Shown here: positions 21,241 through 32,860 of the stretch, in pieces
Layout of the letters: every line of letters starts with the position of its first letter
How positions within the stretch are numbered: position 1 is the first letter of the stretch
Assembly: GCA_051453625.1 (NCBI GenBank)
Contig: JBOZIK010000001.1
Coordinates: 72,284,184 to 72,331,277 of the forward strand
Length of the DNA stretch: 47,094 nucleotides
Source of the DNA: Welwitschia mirabilis
Taxonomy: Eukaryota > Gnetophyta > Gnetopsida > Welwitschiales
Direction of reading: 5' to 3'
Program-made: the position numbers and the translations under genes
The notes under the pieces: model-generated
What the model was told of the DNA's origin: nothing
What the model saw: only the letters and a program-made list of their open reading frames with translations
Database searches by the model: none

Positions 21241-24200
21241 AGATCCTATCAATTCCATAATAGAAGTATTTTAAGGCTATGTTGTTTTTTAAGAATGTTT
21301 TTAAACATACTATAAAAGTTTTCAAGTAGTTATAGTAAAGCTTTGAAGGGCATTTATTTTATAAATTCCTTAATAGCTTGAATTTCTAGTAGTGAGTGCA
21401 TCCTCCACTAGGAAATTACATGACACCTCATCATGAAGATTGACTAAGTATATCATACCATCATCCATAGATCGACTATGTACAATTTCTTTTTATGTGA
21501 AGTCTAGTCATCACAAGGTAAAATATGACCTCTTAGTCATGTAGTTGATCTTCCTCTAGATAACCGTCCATATTACATGCCATAGATCAATAATATATGT
21601 TTGCTTCTTAATGGAACTCATCCTTCTCTTGGTAAATCATGACCTATTAGCCATGAAATTGATATCCCATTATAAATCATTCGTACATGCTTTTTTCAAA
21701 GGATGGGATATACTAAAATGCTCCTTTCACAACATCTTATAGTAAATACAGAGATAGAAAATGTATATCAAATAAAAGACACCAAATCTTTATTCTTGTA
21801 TTCTAGTGAACTAACAATATGGATAAATCAAGATCTAGTATAGATGAATGTTGACTAATGACTTAAACATGATTAAAAATAGCTATAGAAATCCAATACA
21901 TAATCTTATAATATATACTATTTTTGATATGTCATCATCATAGGTAAATCACATTCATTATAAATCAATTTACATTACTTAGGATTATCTTGATAAAATC
22001 ATTATCACATTAATTAATCTACGATACATACACCATTAGACCATTGGATTTAAGTCATCAATAGCTAATCATGCTAACATTAAACTATGATATAATTATT
22101 AACTGTATTATTATAACTTAGTTAAGTGTATTCTTCTTAATTTATTAGTTAAGACATCAATAACATAATAATTAACATTAGTATCAAGCCTTGTCATGTT
22201 CTCACATGCATCAAGAATAAAAATATAAAAAAAAGATCCAAATTTTGAAGTATCTAATTTTTAAAAACATTAAATAAGATAAACTAGTTTTATTTATTTT
22301 CATCACTCTATTACCTCATTTAGTAATCTATGGATTACCATTTCCATTGCTTCATTTGATGCATCTATGGTTTATCAACCCCTTTATTTCATTTAATGCA
22401 TCTATGGGTTATCATCTAATAAAATAATTGTCCATCATATAAGTAATAAGCTCTATATTAATAATTAATGTCATCATCTAATTATCCACATACATATCAA
22501 ATGCATAAGCCTATGCATCACAAGATCAGATTATTAGAAAAGAGATCACGTATATCAAGATAAGATAGAACATCAAATTAGATGTGTCATCACCAAACAA
22601 TCAGAGAGACACACCATTGAAAAATTTAATCATTGAGCTAATAATATGTTCTTAATATAATTGCCTTAGTTAGAGTTTATTAGGGCTAATCATAATTAAG
22701 GATAAATAAATAAATACATTCATAATAGTATTAATCATTACACATAAACTTGCCTATGTATCTCCAAATAGAACCTACTATGCTTTTGCTATGCAACTCT
22801 GATAACTTATATTCACATACTATGGATGTTTATTTATAGATATATATGAATAAAAATTTCTAATTTTTGGTATAATAATTAGGTTAATGAAAATCTACAG
22901 ATTATGAACCCACTAGACATTTGCAGTTAACATAAGAATAAGTTCATAATACTATTTTACTATTAATGTATCATACAATTCATTATAGAACATGCTATAG
23001 AAGTCATAGGTTATTGGCTATCATAAAGGTCTCTATTTATTCTATATTATTTCCTTGCTTTTATTTCTTACTTTTATTTTCATTTATGTTATAATTATAT
23101 ATAAGAACATAAGCTATTAATATTCATTCATAACTAGTTGCATCATTTCATGTATTATTTATATTTATCTATATAAACTTATCTTATTTTACCTTTTCTT
23201 TAGTATTGTTTTTTATTCTAGTTAAATTCACATATTAGTTCTCCTCTTATAATCTTTCATCTAACATATTAATTTAAATTTAGTGCTATTTGTCTTTATC
23301 TTACTATTTTACTTATCTTTGCTTTCTCTTATCATATTCTTTCTAATTATACTATCTTATATTTTTCTAGTATACATGTACATTTCTACCTTATATATCC
23401 TTTACCTCTATACTTAATCCCTTTCTTAATTAATATCCCTTACCACTTAATTATTCTTCTATATGCCTTACAATATCCCTATCTATAACTTTTATCTACA
23501 TGCGTACTAATCTTACTTAACTTCCCTTATCATTTACTACATATTTATGTCTATTACCTTACCTCCCTTACATGTTTCTTATTTTAACTATTAACTCTTT
23601 CTATTTTTAATACTTTCTATATATTTTAATTTATGATTCCAATTAATTTATATTCTATTTTTTTCCTTTTTATAATTTTATAAATTTTCTAGTTTATCAT
23701 ATTATCCTAAGTTTTCCTACTATGCTATCCATTTCTTATTAACATTATTTCTTAAACATGAAATATTTTGATTATTATTTTCTTTTCCTAAGTTCTTATT
23801 TCCTCAATTTATTTTTAAGGTTTTTCACTTCACCCAATACATGCTTGAAAAATGAGCTCTTGTTTATTCCTCACTTATCTTTCTTTTATTTATCATTATG
23901 ACACTTTATCTTCATCTTACCTATCTTTATTTTTTAATTATAATTATTTAATATACCTATTGACTTTTTTTGTCTATATTCATTTCATTCTTACCACCTA
24001 TATGTTACTTTATTATTTATATGATCATTTAATATAATTTCTTTCCTATTTGTTACTTACATAAATCATGCTTTTATATCTTCTTATACACATAGGTCCT
24101 TATCTTTATCCTAATTATTATTATGTTTCTTATTATCTTTCCTCTGGACTATTTCCTAACTAAACTTATCTTTTTATCTATAGTCCCCTATGCTTTCATT

Positions 24201-24429
24201 TTATGTTTTACTTATCTATTTTATATTCTACTATACCTACCTCTATATCCTATGTTTTCATTATTATGACGTTTCTTACTATCCTTTTTTTTCCTTGTGT
24301 CTTTACATTTACACTTCTTTACTTATACCTACTCTCTCTTCTTTTACTCTTATTCTTATGTCTTACACCCTTATTTCAATTATAATTTATTTTCTATGTT
24401 AAAGTATTTCTCAGCCTCCTATATGCTGA
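21241..24429. other. AT-rich DNA without recognised gene; right part strongly pyrimidine-rich on the plus strand
   Basis: No coding motif. About 21240-23000 is plain AT-rich. From about 23030 to 24420 the plus strand is heavily biased to T and C and contains few G. The open frames here (23852-24037, 24190-24533) read as low-complexity L/Y/F/S/T strings and follow from this bias. The origin of the tract is unknown. Confidence 0.5.
22311..22422 (+). repeat. Imperfect tandem repeat, about 38-bp unit, three copies
   Basis: Three successive units share TCATTT(A/G)(G/A)T..ATCTATGG.TTA.CA, starting near 22311, 22348 and 22386. They are diverged, and no function is apparent. Confidence 0.6.
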
Positions 24430-24893
24430 CTAGGTATATATTCTCTATTGAGTTAGGCCAAATACGATTTCATTACATACTTCAAATGGGGGAGCTAAAG
24501 CTCCCTATTTATATAATTCATAAGTTAGTTTGAAAGATGACTAGAAATTTCTAGAGAATTTTAAAAAATAATTGGAAGAGATACCAGAGAAATTTTTATA
24601 TGAAAAAATCTACAAACAAAAGATTTAGGAAAGTAATAAAAGAATCAGAAGAATAATTCATCATTTTTAACACAAGTTAAACATGATTTCATTATGAACT
24701 TTAAATGGGGGAGCTAAAGCTTCTCATTTATACAATTTGTAAGTCAGTTTGAAAACCAACCAGAAATTTCTAGAGACATTAATAGAAGATTTGGGAGAGA
24801 TATCATAGAAGTTTAGAGATGAAAAAAATCTAGAAATAGAAGATTCAGAAGAGTGATAGAAGAATTAGAAGAATAAGTTATTATTTTTTAATA
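24430..24893 (-). mobile_element. 3' LTR of the minus-strand copia element, with internal tandem duplication
   Basis: On the minus strand the LTR begins TATTAAAAAATAATAA at 24893, right after the polypurine tract. At 24672 a second LTR-like start, TGTTAAAAATGATGAA, begins, and the next 200 or so bases repeat the first unit (TTATTCTTCT, AGCTTTAGCTCCCCCATTT and TCTAGAAATTTCT in both). The repeat period is about 221 bp. Each unit has a TATA-like site (24732-24726 and 24515-24506, minus strand). The outer LTR end near 24430 is uncertain. Confidence 0.65.
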
Positions 24894-24904
24894 CTTCTCC
24901 TCAA
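24894..24904 (-). other. Polypurine tract of the minus-strand copia element
   Basis: The minus strand reads TTGAGGAGAAG immediately before the LTR start TATTAA, the usual copia arrangement (TTGAGGGGGAG then TGTTA). It primes plus-strand DNA synthesis in an active element. Confidence 0.7.
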
Positions 24905-26440
24905 TGGATACTCTCTCTCTCAATGCTAATCTAGTTATTATACTAAGTTGGTTTTTAAATTCTTCAAACTTTATGCCACTACTTCCTTTAGTAAACAAGT
25001 CTTTCACTTGATCATTTGTCTTAATGTATTTCATTTCAATTTCTCCTTCTAGTATCTTTTCTTAAATGAAGTAATAGTATACCTCCACATACATGGCTCT
25101 TGCATGGAATATTGGATTCTTTGCCAAGTGTATTGCTGATTGGTTTTTGCAATATAGCTATACTAAGTAGTCAATTGATTGATGAAGATCCTTCATGAGT
25201 TGCATAAACCATGTAATATCTTGTGTTACCATTGCTGCTACTCTATACTCTACTTTAGTAGTTAATAGTAACACTATTGACTATCCTTGTTATACTAAAA
25301 AATTACTGCTAAGCTAAGACTAAACATGTATCTAGTGGTTTAATGTCATGTGTTATGATCTCTAGCATAGTTGGCATTACAATACACTCTTATGTCACGT
25401 GTTTCTCCTTTCTTGTATAAGAGTCTTAGGTTAATGATTCCTTTTATTACCTGAATATACATCATACAAACTTTCAAATGAGGCTACCTTCATTTCTACA
25501 TGAACTTGTTTATCACTCCAAATGTAAAGATAATATTAGATCATGTTATCATCAAATAAATTAGGCTACATCAATGGCCTACACATGATCAAATCTTCGA
25601 ATTCTTGATCTTCTTCTGCACATAGCCTTGTATTGGCCTCAATAGATATTAAAATTGACTTACAGTTAAGTAACCTAATTTTTTGTAGAAGTTCTCTTAC
25701 ATATTTTTGCTAATACATGAACATTTCTTTCTTATTTTGTTCATGATTAAGTCTAAAAAAAGGTTTTAGCTCCCCAAGATTCTTTATTTGAAAACACACT
25801 CAGGGATTACTCCTAGTTTGATATATCTCTTTTTAATCATCTCCAGTGATAATAAGATCATCCACATAGTTAATAATTATAGCTAGCTTTTCATCTTTGA
25901 TCTTCATAAAAAAATTGATTCTACTGGTGCTACTGTATAGCCACTTGGTATTAGAAATTCTGCTATCTTATAGTATCAGGCTCTTAATGCTTGTTTTAAC
26001 CCATACAATGCTTTCTTTAGTTTGCATACATAACCTAGATAATAATTAATTTTAAATCCTCTGGGATACTTCATATATATGTCTTGATCTGACTTTTGAT
26101 GCAAGTATGCATTATTAATATCTATTTGCTAGAGCTTTAAACTCTTACTTGTTTTAAATGCTACTCAGACACATACTATGATAATCTTTGCTATTAGATT
26201 AAAGGTTTTATTATAATCTAGACCATATTCTTGAGAAAATCATCAAGCCATCAATTGATCGTTATACCTTTCTATTGATTCATTTCATTAAGTCTTTAAT
26301 TTATTATCCATTTGCATAAAATTAGACATACCTTCTCTACTCTTGGTACCAAATCCCATGCTTTATTTTATCTAAGTACTTAAATTTCATCTTTCATGAA
26401 CTTCCTCCAATCTGAGCTTTGTGATGTATCTTCGTATGTG
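24905..26440 (-). pseudogene. Reverse transcriptase and RNase H of the minus-strand copia element
   Basis: From 26440 downwards the minus strand reads SSDWRKFMKDEI and AWDLVPR (family W..AM..Ei...TWdLV). Near 26030 come YVCKLKKALYGLKQALRA, then INYVDDLI with the catalytic YVDD intact at 25869-25858. RNase H-like sequence continues to about 24910 and ends just before the polypurine tract. Stops and small frame changes occur throughout. It is dead as a protein, though the catalytic box survives. Confidence 0.8.
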
Positions 26441-26849
26441 GTTGGCTTTGCTATCCCTTTCTCCTCAATCAAAGCTACATTTGCATACTTGAAATTTAGC
26501 CTTCTTTGCCTAGTTAACTTATGTAAAATTTGTTAAAGATCTTTCTGTTCTTCAAAATATTCTTATGAACTTGGTCTTTTTTTCTCAGAAGTCTTGTAAT
26601 GCAGTCCTCTTTATCATGGATTCTTAGATTTAGCATTCTTCCTTTCTTCTAAAGGTGAATCTTCTTTTACTAGCTCCTATCTTGATTGGACTTTATCAAG
26701 CCCATCTCGTTCTTTTATTTTCTCCCATAGTTTTTCTTCAATTTCTTTAGAATTTGATAATAAAATTAGCTATGATAATTACCATGAATATGCTTCATCA
26801 AATGCCACTTTTCTAAAAGTATGAAATCATCTATTTATGGGACACAACA

Positions 26850-27560
26850 CTTCCATCCTTTTATCTAATAGTCATCTTCTACAAATATGTAATGGACTGT
26901 CTTTTTGTTGAACTTACTGCATATTTGATTAGGTAAAAAAACCATAACATGTATAACTAAAACTTAGAAAAAACTCACTATAGGATTAATGTTCCATAGC
27001 TTTTAAGAAGGTGAGATAAACCCAAGCCTTGCTTGAGGTAGCCTATTGATCACATGAGCTACTTTCTTTATACGTTTATCCCAAAACCATAATGGTACAT
27101 TTCTAACATGCAACATGCTTTTACATACTTCTACAAAGTTTACATTCTTTCTTTTAATGATTAAATTTTGCTAAGATTTTCTTAGATAAGACAACTACCA
27201 ATGTATCTTATGCTTTTATAGATAATTTGAAAACTTACTTGATGTGTATTTCTCCTTATTATTCATACACAAGCACATTATTCTTTGATCTACTTCTCTT
27301 TCTAGCTTTTTCTTAAACTCCTTAAGCTTAGCGAGTGCCTCTAATTTTTCTTTCATAAAATTAAGCCAGATGTACCTTAAAAAGTCATCGATGAATGTTA
27401 TTATGTATTGAAAGTTACTGATAGATGGTTGCTTTACCTGATTGAATACATCTAAGTGAACTAGTTTAAGAGGAACCTTATCTTTGAACTTTAACACTTC
27501 ATATGGTAGATAATGTACTTTTTTATACTGGCATCCTATACATACTACATCATCTTGGAT
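26850..27560 (-). pseudogene. Integrase remnant of the minus-strand copia element
   Basis: The best open stretch is 27497-27216: KDKVPLKLVHLDVFNQVKQP, FQYIITFIDDFLRYIWLNFM, KEFKKKLEREVDQRI, then NNKEKYTSSKFSNYL. Before it, CVGCQYKKVHYLPYEV gives the zinc-finger end. The family catalytic triad is D-D-E: the first Asp (HLDV) is present, but the second (usually RSDNGGEYTS) has become NNKEKYTS, so Asp and Gly are lost. Downstream sequence to about 26850 is integrase C-terminus or linker with many stops. Confidence 0.8.
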
Positions 27561-28079
27561 GTTTAGTTAAGCAAAACCTTTGAGTATGATGACTTCTTCA
27601 TCATCACTTTTAGCTTATGATATCTTACATATCTAAGATGTTTATGTCATCAGTTAGCTATCTCATTCTTTTATACCTTATCCACATATATTGTCTATGC
27701 TGATATCTTATAGATAGAATCTAGTCGATGTCCTTTCATGATCAAGTTTCCTATAGTATTTAAGCTTTAGTACATCATAACATCATGTAGGCTAAATACT
27801 ACATAATTTTCTGAAGCTATGAGCTATGATATTAACAAGAAATTTTTTTTTCTCATTTCTTGTACATGGAATACATTTTATAGCTTCATCTAGTATGAAC
27901 TGAAATGAGGTGCTATTACTGTCTTACTAGTGTAAGTAATTGACAACTTTGAATTATTCATAGTAACCACTAATCATGTTTCTTATACTCAGACATACTT
28001 GTCAACTTATCCTTATTTCTAGTCATATGGTTAGAACACCTAGAATTAATTATTTAATATTATTATAATTGATTCTCAC

Positions 28080-29069
28080 TCACTATGATGAGAGTTAACT
28101 CTTCTTCTGGCTTAATAATACTAGAGGTTATAAGCTCTTTAGATTCTTCGATCACAAGGAATACTAAATCCCATTCTTCTTCACTAGCATTCTTGTCCTG
28201 GGTGGATGTTGTAGCATTTTTTGCTACCTATTTGAAGTGGAAGTTCTTGGTAAAGTGGTCTTTCTTGCCATTATTATAACATAAGTTATTTTAAGGTTGA
28301 TATCTTTTATCTTTATTAACATNNNNNNNNNNACTCCTTCCTTCTAGCCTCTTTTGTAAGTCCTGTTATCACCTTCTTGGCCTATATTATCCAAATTTTA
28401 ATCTCACAGTAGTCTTTTGTTATTCTTTAAACCTTCTTTTATTATTGAAGAGGGCTTTTCCTTCATCCTTTATGAAGACTCTAAACATCTATTTATCTAA
28501 GGCCTCTTAATTGTCCGATAAATTTTTGAACTCTGTTAAAGTTAACTCCTTTGCTCATGCATGAGTTATGGTGATGAGGCTATTATAATCTAGTCTTAAA
28601 CCATGAATAATAATTATCCTCATCCTTGTCTTAGATATTGCATTTTGAGGACTTAATTTGAAAATATATTCAAAATAGAGTTAAATTTTATAAATTACTA
28701 GCTTACTAACATATTTTATTATGAAACTGATAAAAGCTTATTTTCAAGCTATTGCGACTTGACATCATTCATTCTTATAAACAATGCTACTAGGATGTCT
28801 CATGCCTTTTTGGATGTCTTTGTATTCTTGATGCATTATATTAACTCATCTTTAATGATTACTGCTAGCATATACATTGCTTTACCAACCTTTATCATCC
28901 ACTTGCTTAACTCTTTAGCATCTATTGGTGGTGTGGTATTGCTACCATTAATAATATCCTCCAGATTCTACCCAAGTAAATACAACTACATGAGAATTCT
29001 CTGATTATTATAATTAAAGTTGTGAATCTTCTTTATATTACTGGTCATAGTAGAAATATCTGCCATCAT
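28080..29069 (-). pseudogene. gag remnant of the minus-strand copia element
   Basis: A plausible start is the ATG at 29069-29067 (MMADISTMTSNIKKIHNF). It is followed by LYLLG, NTTPPIDAKELSKWMIKVGK, AMYMLAVIIKDEL, NTKTSKKA, and FIRMNDVKSQ, the copia gag pattern (W..kd.kA...i..si.de.l......A.eaWd.L......n). Near 28280-28230 CYNNGKKDHFTKNF is a zinc knuckle in which the second and last Cys of C-X2-C-X4-H-X4-C have been lost. A 10-N gap lies at 28323-28332. Confidence 0.7.
28323..28332. other. Assembly gap, 10 N
   Basis: Ten N inside the gag remnant of the minus-strand copia element, most likely a small ambiguous join. Confidence 0.95.
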
Positions 29070-29355
29070 AACTTGGTGATACCCAATAATTCTTAAGTAA
29101 AGCTGGTCCCTAACAAACTATATTAATAGTCCAAAACTATGCATCAAATAATCTGCTCTTTGTATGTGAATACAACTACTGTATCATCTCTCCTCTTTAA
29201 AAACTTCTTGTTCTTTTTTCCCAAAGTAAAAACTTTCTTTTATTTTCTTTTCTTTTTTATTTCAATAAGATAGCAGCAATTCTCAGTTAAAGAGCTTAAC
29301 CATAAGAAAAATTACAAAAAAAAAGCATCAAAGTTTCTAGCCTATACTACAATTC

Positions 29356-29367
29356 CCTCTAATAACA
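29356..29367 (-). other. Possible primer-binding site of the minus-strand copia element
   Basis: The plus strand reads CCTCTAATAACA. This matches GCTCTGATACCA, the complement of the initiator-Met tRNA primer site TGGTATCAGAGC, at 9 of 12 positions. It lies about 290 bp upstream of the proposed gag start, as expected. The assignment is tentative because no 5' LTR was recognised next to it. Confidence 0.4.
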
Positions 29368-29606
29368 TGGCTTTTCATCATTTGTTCTATCACATGTTTG
29401 CTCATCTTCTTTCTCTATAAATGAACTTCAATCTCTTGCAACAATGTTAAACTACTAATAAAATAAGGTTAGACCACTTAAAGTGAGCAACATCTTCCTT
29501 TCCTTATCTTTAATGTGTTTGAATTTTTAGTTATTATGGAATCCTTTTCTAATGTTAAAGTGTAGTCCATTTGAGAGTTTCTAGCAATGGTAATAGCTTT
29601 CATATA
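29368..29606. other. Sequence between the minus-strand copia element and the Sirevirus insertion
   Basis: This 239-bp stretch may be what remains of the 5' LTR of the minus-strand copia element, but I could not match it to the LTR at 24.4-24.9 kb. No gene is seen. Confidence 0.3.
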
Positions 29607-29611
29607 GAATC
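29607..29611. repeat. Left target-site duplication, GAATC
   Basis: Five bases directly before the LTR start TATTAAG. The sequence after the outermost LTR end at 43180 is GAATT, one base different. Copia elements make 5-bp target duplications. Confidence 0.55.
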
Positions 29612-30796
29612 TATTAAGTTAATTTTTATCAAGTTGATGTTGAACTAAATTTTTTTGGTATAGTAAAATATGTTGCATTTTTTGCAGAAAATAATAATTC
29701 TTGTAGGTTAAAAGTAACCTAATATTTCTCACTAGGTACACTTAAACCTGACAAGTAATAGATCTTTAAGGGGTCAACTATATCCCATAGGAGTTGATCA
29801 AACCTACACTAAAAATTATAATATCTAGTTTGTCAAGGTATCAATCAGACTTCTAAGGGGTTGATTGGATCTATGCAATAAACTATCAAATAATTTTCTC
29901 ATAGGGCTAACCAGATATTTAAGGGATTTGATCCGTGCTAAAAATGTTGCATTTATTTTTGTAAGGGATCAATCAAACAAATATGTAGTTAATTAGACCT
30001 AGACATATATGATTGACCAGATCTTCAATGGGGTCAACTAAACTAGGGGATGTAAAAAACTCAAGTTGACTAAAAGAAGATGGAGTCGATCGACTTTAGT
30101 GATGACATTCAATGTGGTTGGTTGGATGTTTTAAGGGGTTGACTGATTATGGCAAAAAAATAATTTCTTATTCTATTTTTTTAACTATCATCTTTTTATT
30201 TTTATTCATTAGAATATTAGCTTCACTTGTAAAAACCTAAAATCCATCTTCTATATAAAACACAATTATCAAAATCATTTAAAAATTGAAAAAGCATCTT
30301 TTAACTATTAGTTCTTTGGTTGATTAGATTACACTATATGTACTTGGATTTATGACATCATTTTCAGATAGTGTGGTACTATCTTTATTATACTTTAGAT
30401 TTGGTAAATTCTTTGCATCTTAGATACTATTGATACCAAAAAGCATTTCTATAAAGATTGAGACTGAGCCCTAAAAAGTCTAATTGTAAAGATTATAGGT
30501 TAATCTAAAAAACTTTGAAAGTAAGTAATAAGGATCTAAATTAGCCTTGGATAGAAGCTAGTTGCTAAGAGTGGAGTGAGGAATTTCTCAAACCACTATA
30601 AATCATGTGTCTGATGATCTCCATTGGTATTTTACAGTTTTAGTTGTTTTTATTTTTAGAACATATTTCGAGATAGATCATTTGGTTATTTCATATGTAT
30701 AAATATTTTTTCCAATATTTAATAATTTTTTAAGACAGTTTTTTAATAATTTTTATTTATTCTATACACCCCCCTTTTAGAGTTCTAGATCTAAGA
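29612..30796 (+). mobile_element. Sirevirus LTR1 (5' LTR)
   Basis: Starts TATTAAGTT (ancestral TGTTAAG, as in LTR2) and ends CTAAGA before the primer-binding site. It is 1185 bp. It shares with LTR2 and LTR3 the sequences CAAGTTGATG, AGGGGTCAACT-like motifs, a TATA box (TATATAAA at 30252-30259), and TCTATACACCCCCCTTTTAG near the end. Many substitutions separate the three LTRs, so the insertion is old. Confidence 0.8.
29772..30144 (+). promoter_or_regulatory. Cluster of W-box-like TTGAC motifs and TATA box in LTR1
   Basis: TTGAC(C/T) on either strand occurs at 29772-29777, 30013-30018, 30032-30037, 30066-30071 and 30139-30144, mostly inside a longer degenerate motif of the form AGGGGTTGACYGGA. 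Weaker copies such as GGGGTTGATTGG lie between. The cluster sits about 110-480 bp upstream of the TATA box at 30252. W-boxes bind WRKY factors, which respond to wounding and pathogens. Binding here is inference. Confidence 0.5.
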
Positions 30797-30798
30797 TT

Positions 30799-30810
30799 TG
30801 ATATCAGAGC
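30799..30810 (+). other. Primer-binding site, initiator Met tRNA
   Basis: TGATATCAGAGC matches TGGTATCAGAGC at 11 of 12 positions and lies two bases after the LTR1 end. It is the minus-strand priming site of most plant copia elements. Confidence 0.85.
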
Positions 30811-30862
30811 AAGGTTGAGTCATTTTTAGATCCTAATAGATCTTGACTCCTAAACTTCAACT

Positions 30863-31810
30863 ATGAGTAATTCTACTAATGACCTTTCTACAGGAAGATA
30901 ACCCATATTTAATGGGACTAACTATGCTTATTGGAAGGCTCAAATGAGAATATTTCTTAAATCCTTTGATTTAGACATAGAGGAGGTTATCTATAATGGA
31001 TATGTTATGCCCACACTGTCCAAAATTGATAGTAATGGAATCATCATAGTTGTCAAGAAATATTGAGACTAATGGACCCATACCAACAAAGCTAAAATAA
31101 CCTTAGATGCTATGCTATTAATTCTATTTTTTGTGTATTTTGTGTAGATGAATTCAAGAGGACTGTGAACTATGAACATGGTAAGAAAGATTGGGATATA
31201 CTTGAAATAGTATATGAAGGAACATTCACTATAAAATAGGAAGAGTTATAGATGCTTATCTCTAAGTTTGAAGATATTTTCATGGAAGAAGAAGAGACAT
31301 TGCAAGAGTTCTTTACTAAGATGATAAACATAGTAAACTCTATGATAAGTCTAGATGAGAAAATGGATAACGGAAAAGTAGTACAAAAAGTTCTAAGATT
31401 TCTCCCAAAATGCTTTACACCAAAGATCATAGCTATTAAGAAAAGTAAGAACATCAATTGAATGATACTATAGGAACCATAAGATAATCTTCAAACTGAT
31501 GAGTTAAAGTTTCATAAAGATAAAAGGAAAAGTCTTGTGTTGAAAAGTATGCAAGAAAAGTCTAGATTTGAAAAATAATATGAACATGTTAGTGAAGATG
31601 AGGTTGCTTTATTGGTAAGAAGATTTAAAAAATTCTTGCACAGAAGAAAGAGATATGGTAAATCAAGTAAGAGATCAAAGAGGGGTCATTCCAAACTAAG
31701 AAGAAATCCAAAAAAAATGAAAGGAAATCTAGTGTTATTCATGTAAGGGATATGGACATCTTGTAAATAAATGTTTAAATAATAAAAGAGATTAAAAAAC
31801 ATTCAAGGCA
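30863..31810 (+). pseudogene. Sirevirus gag remnant
   Basis: The ATG at 30863 starts MSNSTNDLSTGR. FNGTNYAYWKAQMRIFLKSF then gives the usual N-terminal gag motif (F.G.NY..Wk..M...l). The open piece 31252-31461 reads FEDIFMEEEETLQEFFTKMI, NIVNSM, and KVLRFLPKCFTPKIIAIKKS, the central gag domain (f.m.e.Esi.e...rf..i...l...LP..f...v). An intact zinc knuckle CYSCKGYGHLVNKC lies at 31733-31774 in another frame. The frame is broken by stops and shifts in between. Confidence 0.82.
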
Positions 31811-32499
31811 TAATCCTTCATCACCATCTAGGATAATGTAGATGAACAAGAAGACAGTAGCTCAAGTCAAGAATCAGATAGAGAAAAAAGACTTCCTTTG
31901 TGGAAATAGTCCCTTCCATGAAAAACATACCATATTCAACTGAACTAGATGACCTAGACCTTATTGAAGAAGGTCAAAAGGAGCTATAATATACTTTCCA
32001 AGAAATATAGTTAGAATGTAGTGGTAAAATGATCAATGAGTTAAAAAGATACTAAAGGTTCTAAACATGAAAAAGAAAGAGTTGGAGACAAAATATAGGA
32101 TGATTCAAATAGAAAACACTTATCTAATTCAAGAGGTAAAAATATTATCTCATTTTGTAAATAAATTTTGAAATAATTTAAGTAAATTAGAACATATGCT
32201 TGAGATACAAAGACTAGTCCATGACAAGAAATGTATTGGATTTATCTCTTAAAAATCATGTAATTAGTTGGATAAGGTAACATGACAAAATAAGTATATG
32301 TTAAAGATTACTTATCATTTTTATGGAAATACAGGTCATTAAAAATTATTGTGCAATGTTATAAAGATAATGCTTTTTTCAAACTCTATTAGTACTTTTC
32401 CATTTTAATTTATCCCAAGGGGATGTATAGCATAATAATCCAAATGGACTAAGTAAGTAAGGGCTAATAATTTGAAAATTTTATTAATTCAAATAGCCT

Positions 32500-32860
32500 T
32501 TAAATTATCAAATGGAAATTATTGATACATGGATATTAAATGTTCCTAGTACATGACAAGTGATAAATCAAGATTCCAACATTTGGATGGCTTTGATGAA
32601 GGAGAAATAACTTTGGAGATAATGGAAAAGTAAAAATTGAAGGATTTAGAAGTATCGATGGAGGTAACATGCCTAAAATTAATGAAGTTTTATATGTGTA
32701 TGGTCTTAAATATAATTTATTGAGTATTAGTCAGATTTTTAATAAAGGTTATAAATTTATTTTTGATAGTTAAAAATGTAAAGTTAGATACGACAAAACA
32801 AGTAACATTCTTCTTAAAGCAAATAGAATAGACAAGGTGTATAGCATTGATTAATTTTTG
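32500..32860 (+). pseudogene. Sirevirus protease remnant
   Basis: Reads WYMDIKCS followed by YMTSDKSRFQHL (family WYLDSGCSRHMTGD). The catalytic D-S-G has become D-I-K: Asp is kept but Gly is lost. Then FGDNGKVKIEGF, INEVLYVYGLKYNLLSISQI and KGYKFIFDS follow in family order. A linker rich in stops precedes it (31810-32500). Confidence 0.8.

Larger units (their letters stand above)
24430..29367 (-). mobile_element. Ty1/copia element on the minus strand, decayed
   Basis: Read right to left: a possible PBS (29367-29356), gag, integrase, RT, RNase H, polypurine tract (24904-24894) and 3' LTR (from 24893 down). The integrase-before-RT order defines Ty1/copia. Stops are frequent in all domains. 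No 5' LTR could be matched to the 3' LTR by eye; the sequence right of 29367 may hold a diverged one, cut by the Sirevirus insertion at 29612. Confidence 0.75.

Noticed and set aside
23852-24533. Several hydrophobic open frames that look like membrane proteins
   Set aside because: The L/Y/F/S composition follows from the pyrimidine-rich strand; frames overlap one another and have no start context or conserved motif.
31170-31457. 95-codon minus-strand open frame
   Set aside because: Antisense to the gag domain, which is supported by motifs on the plus strand.
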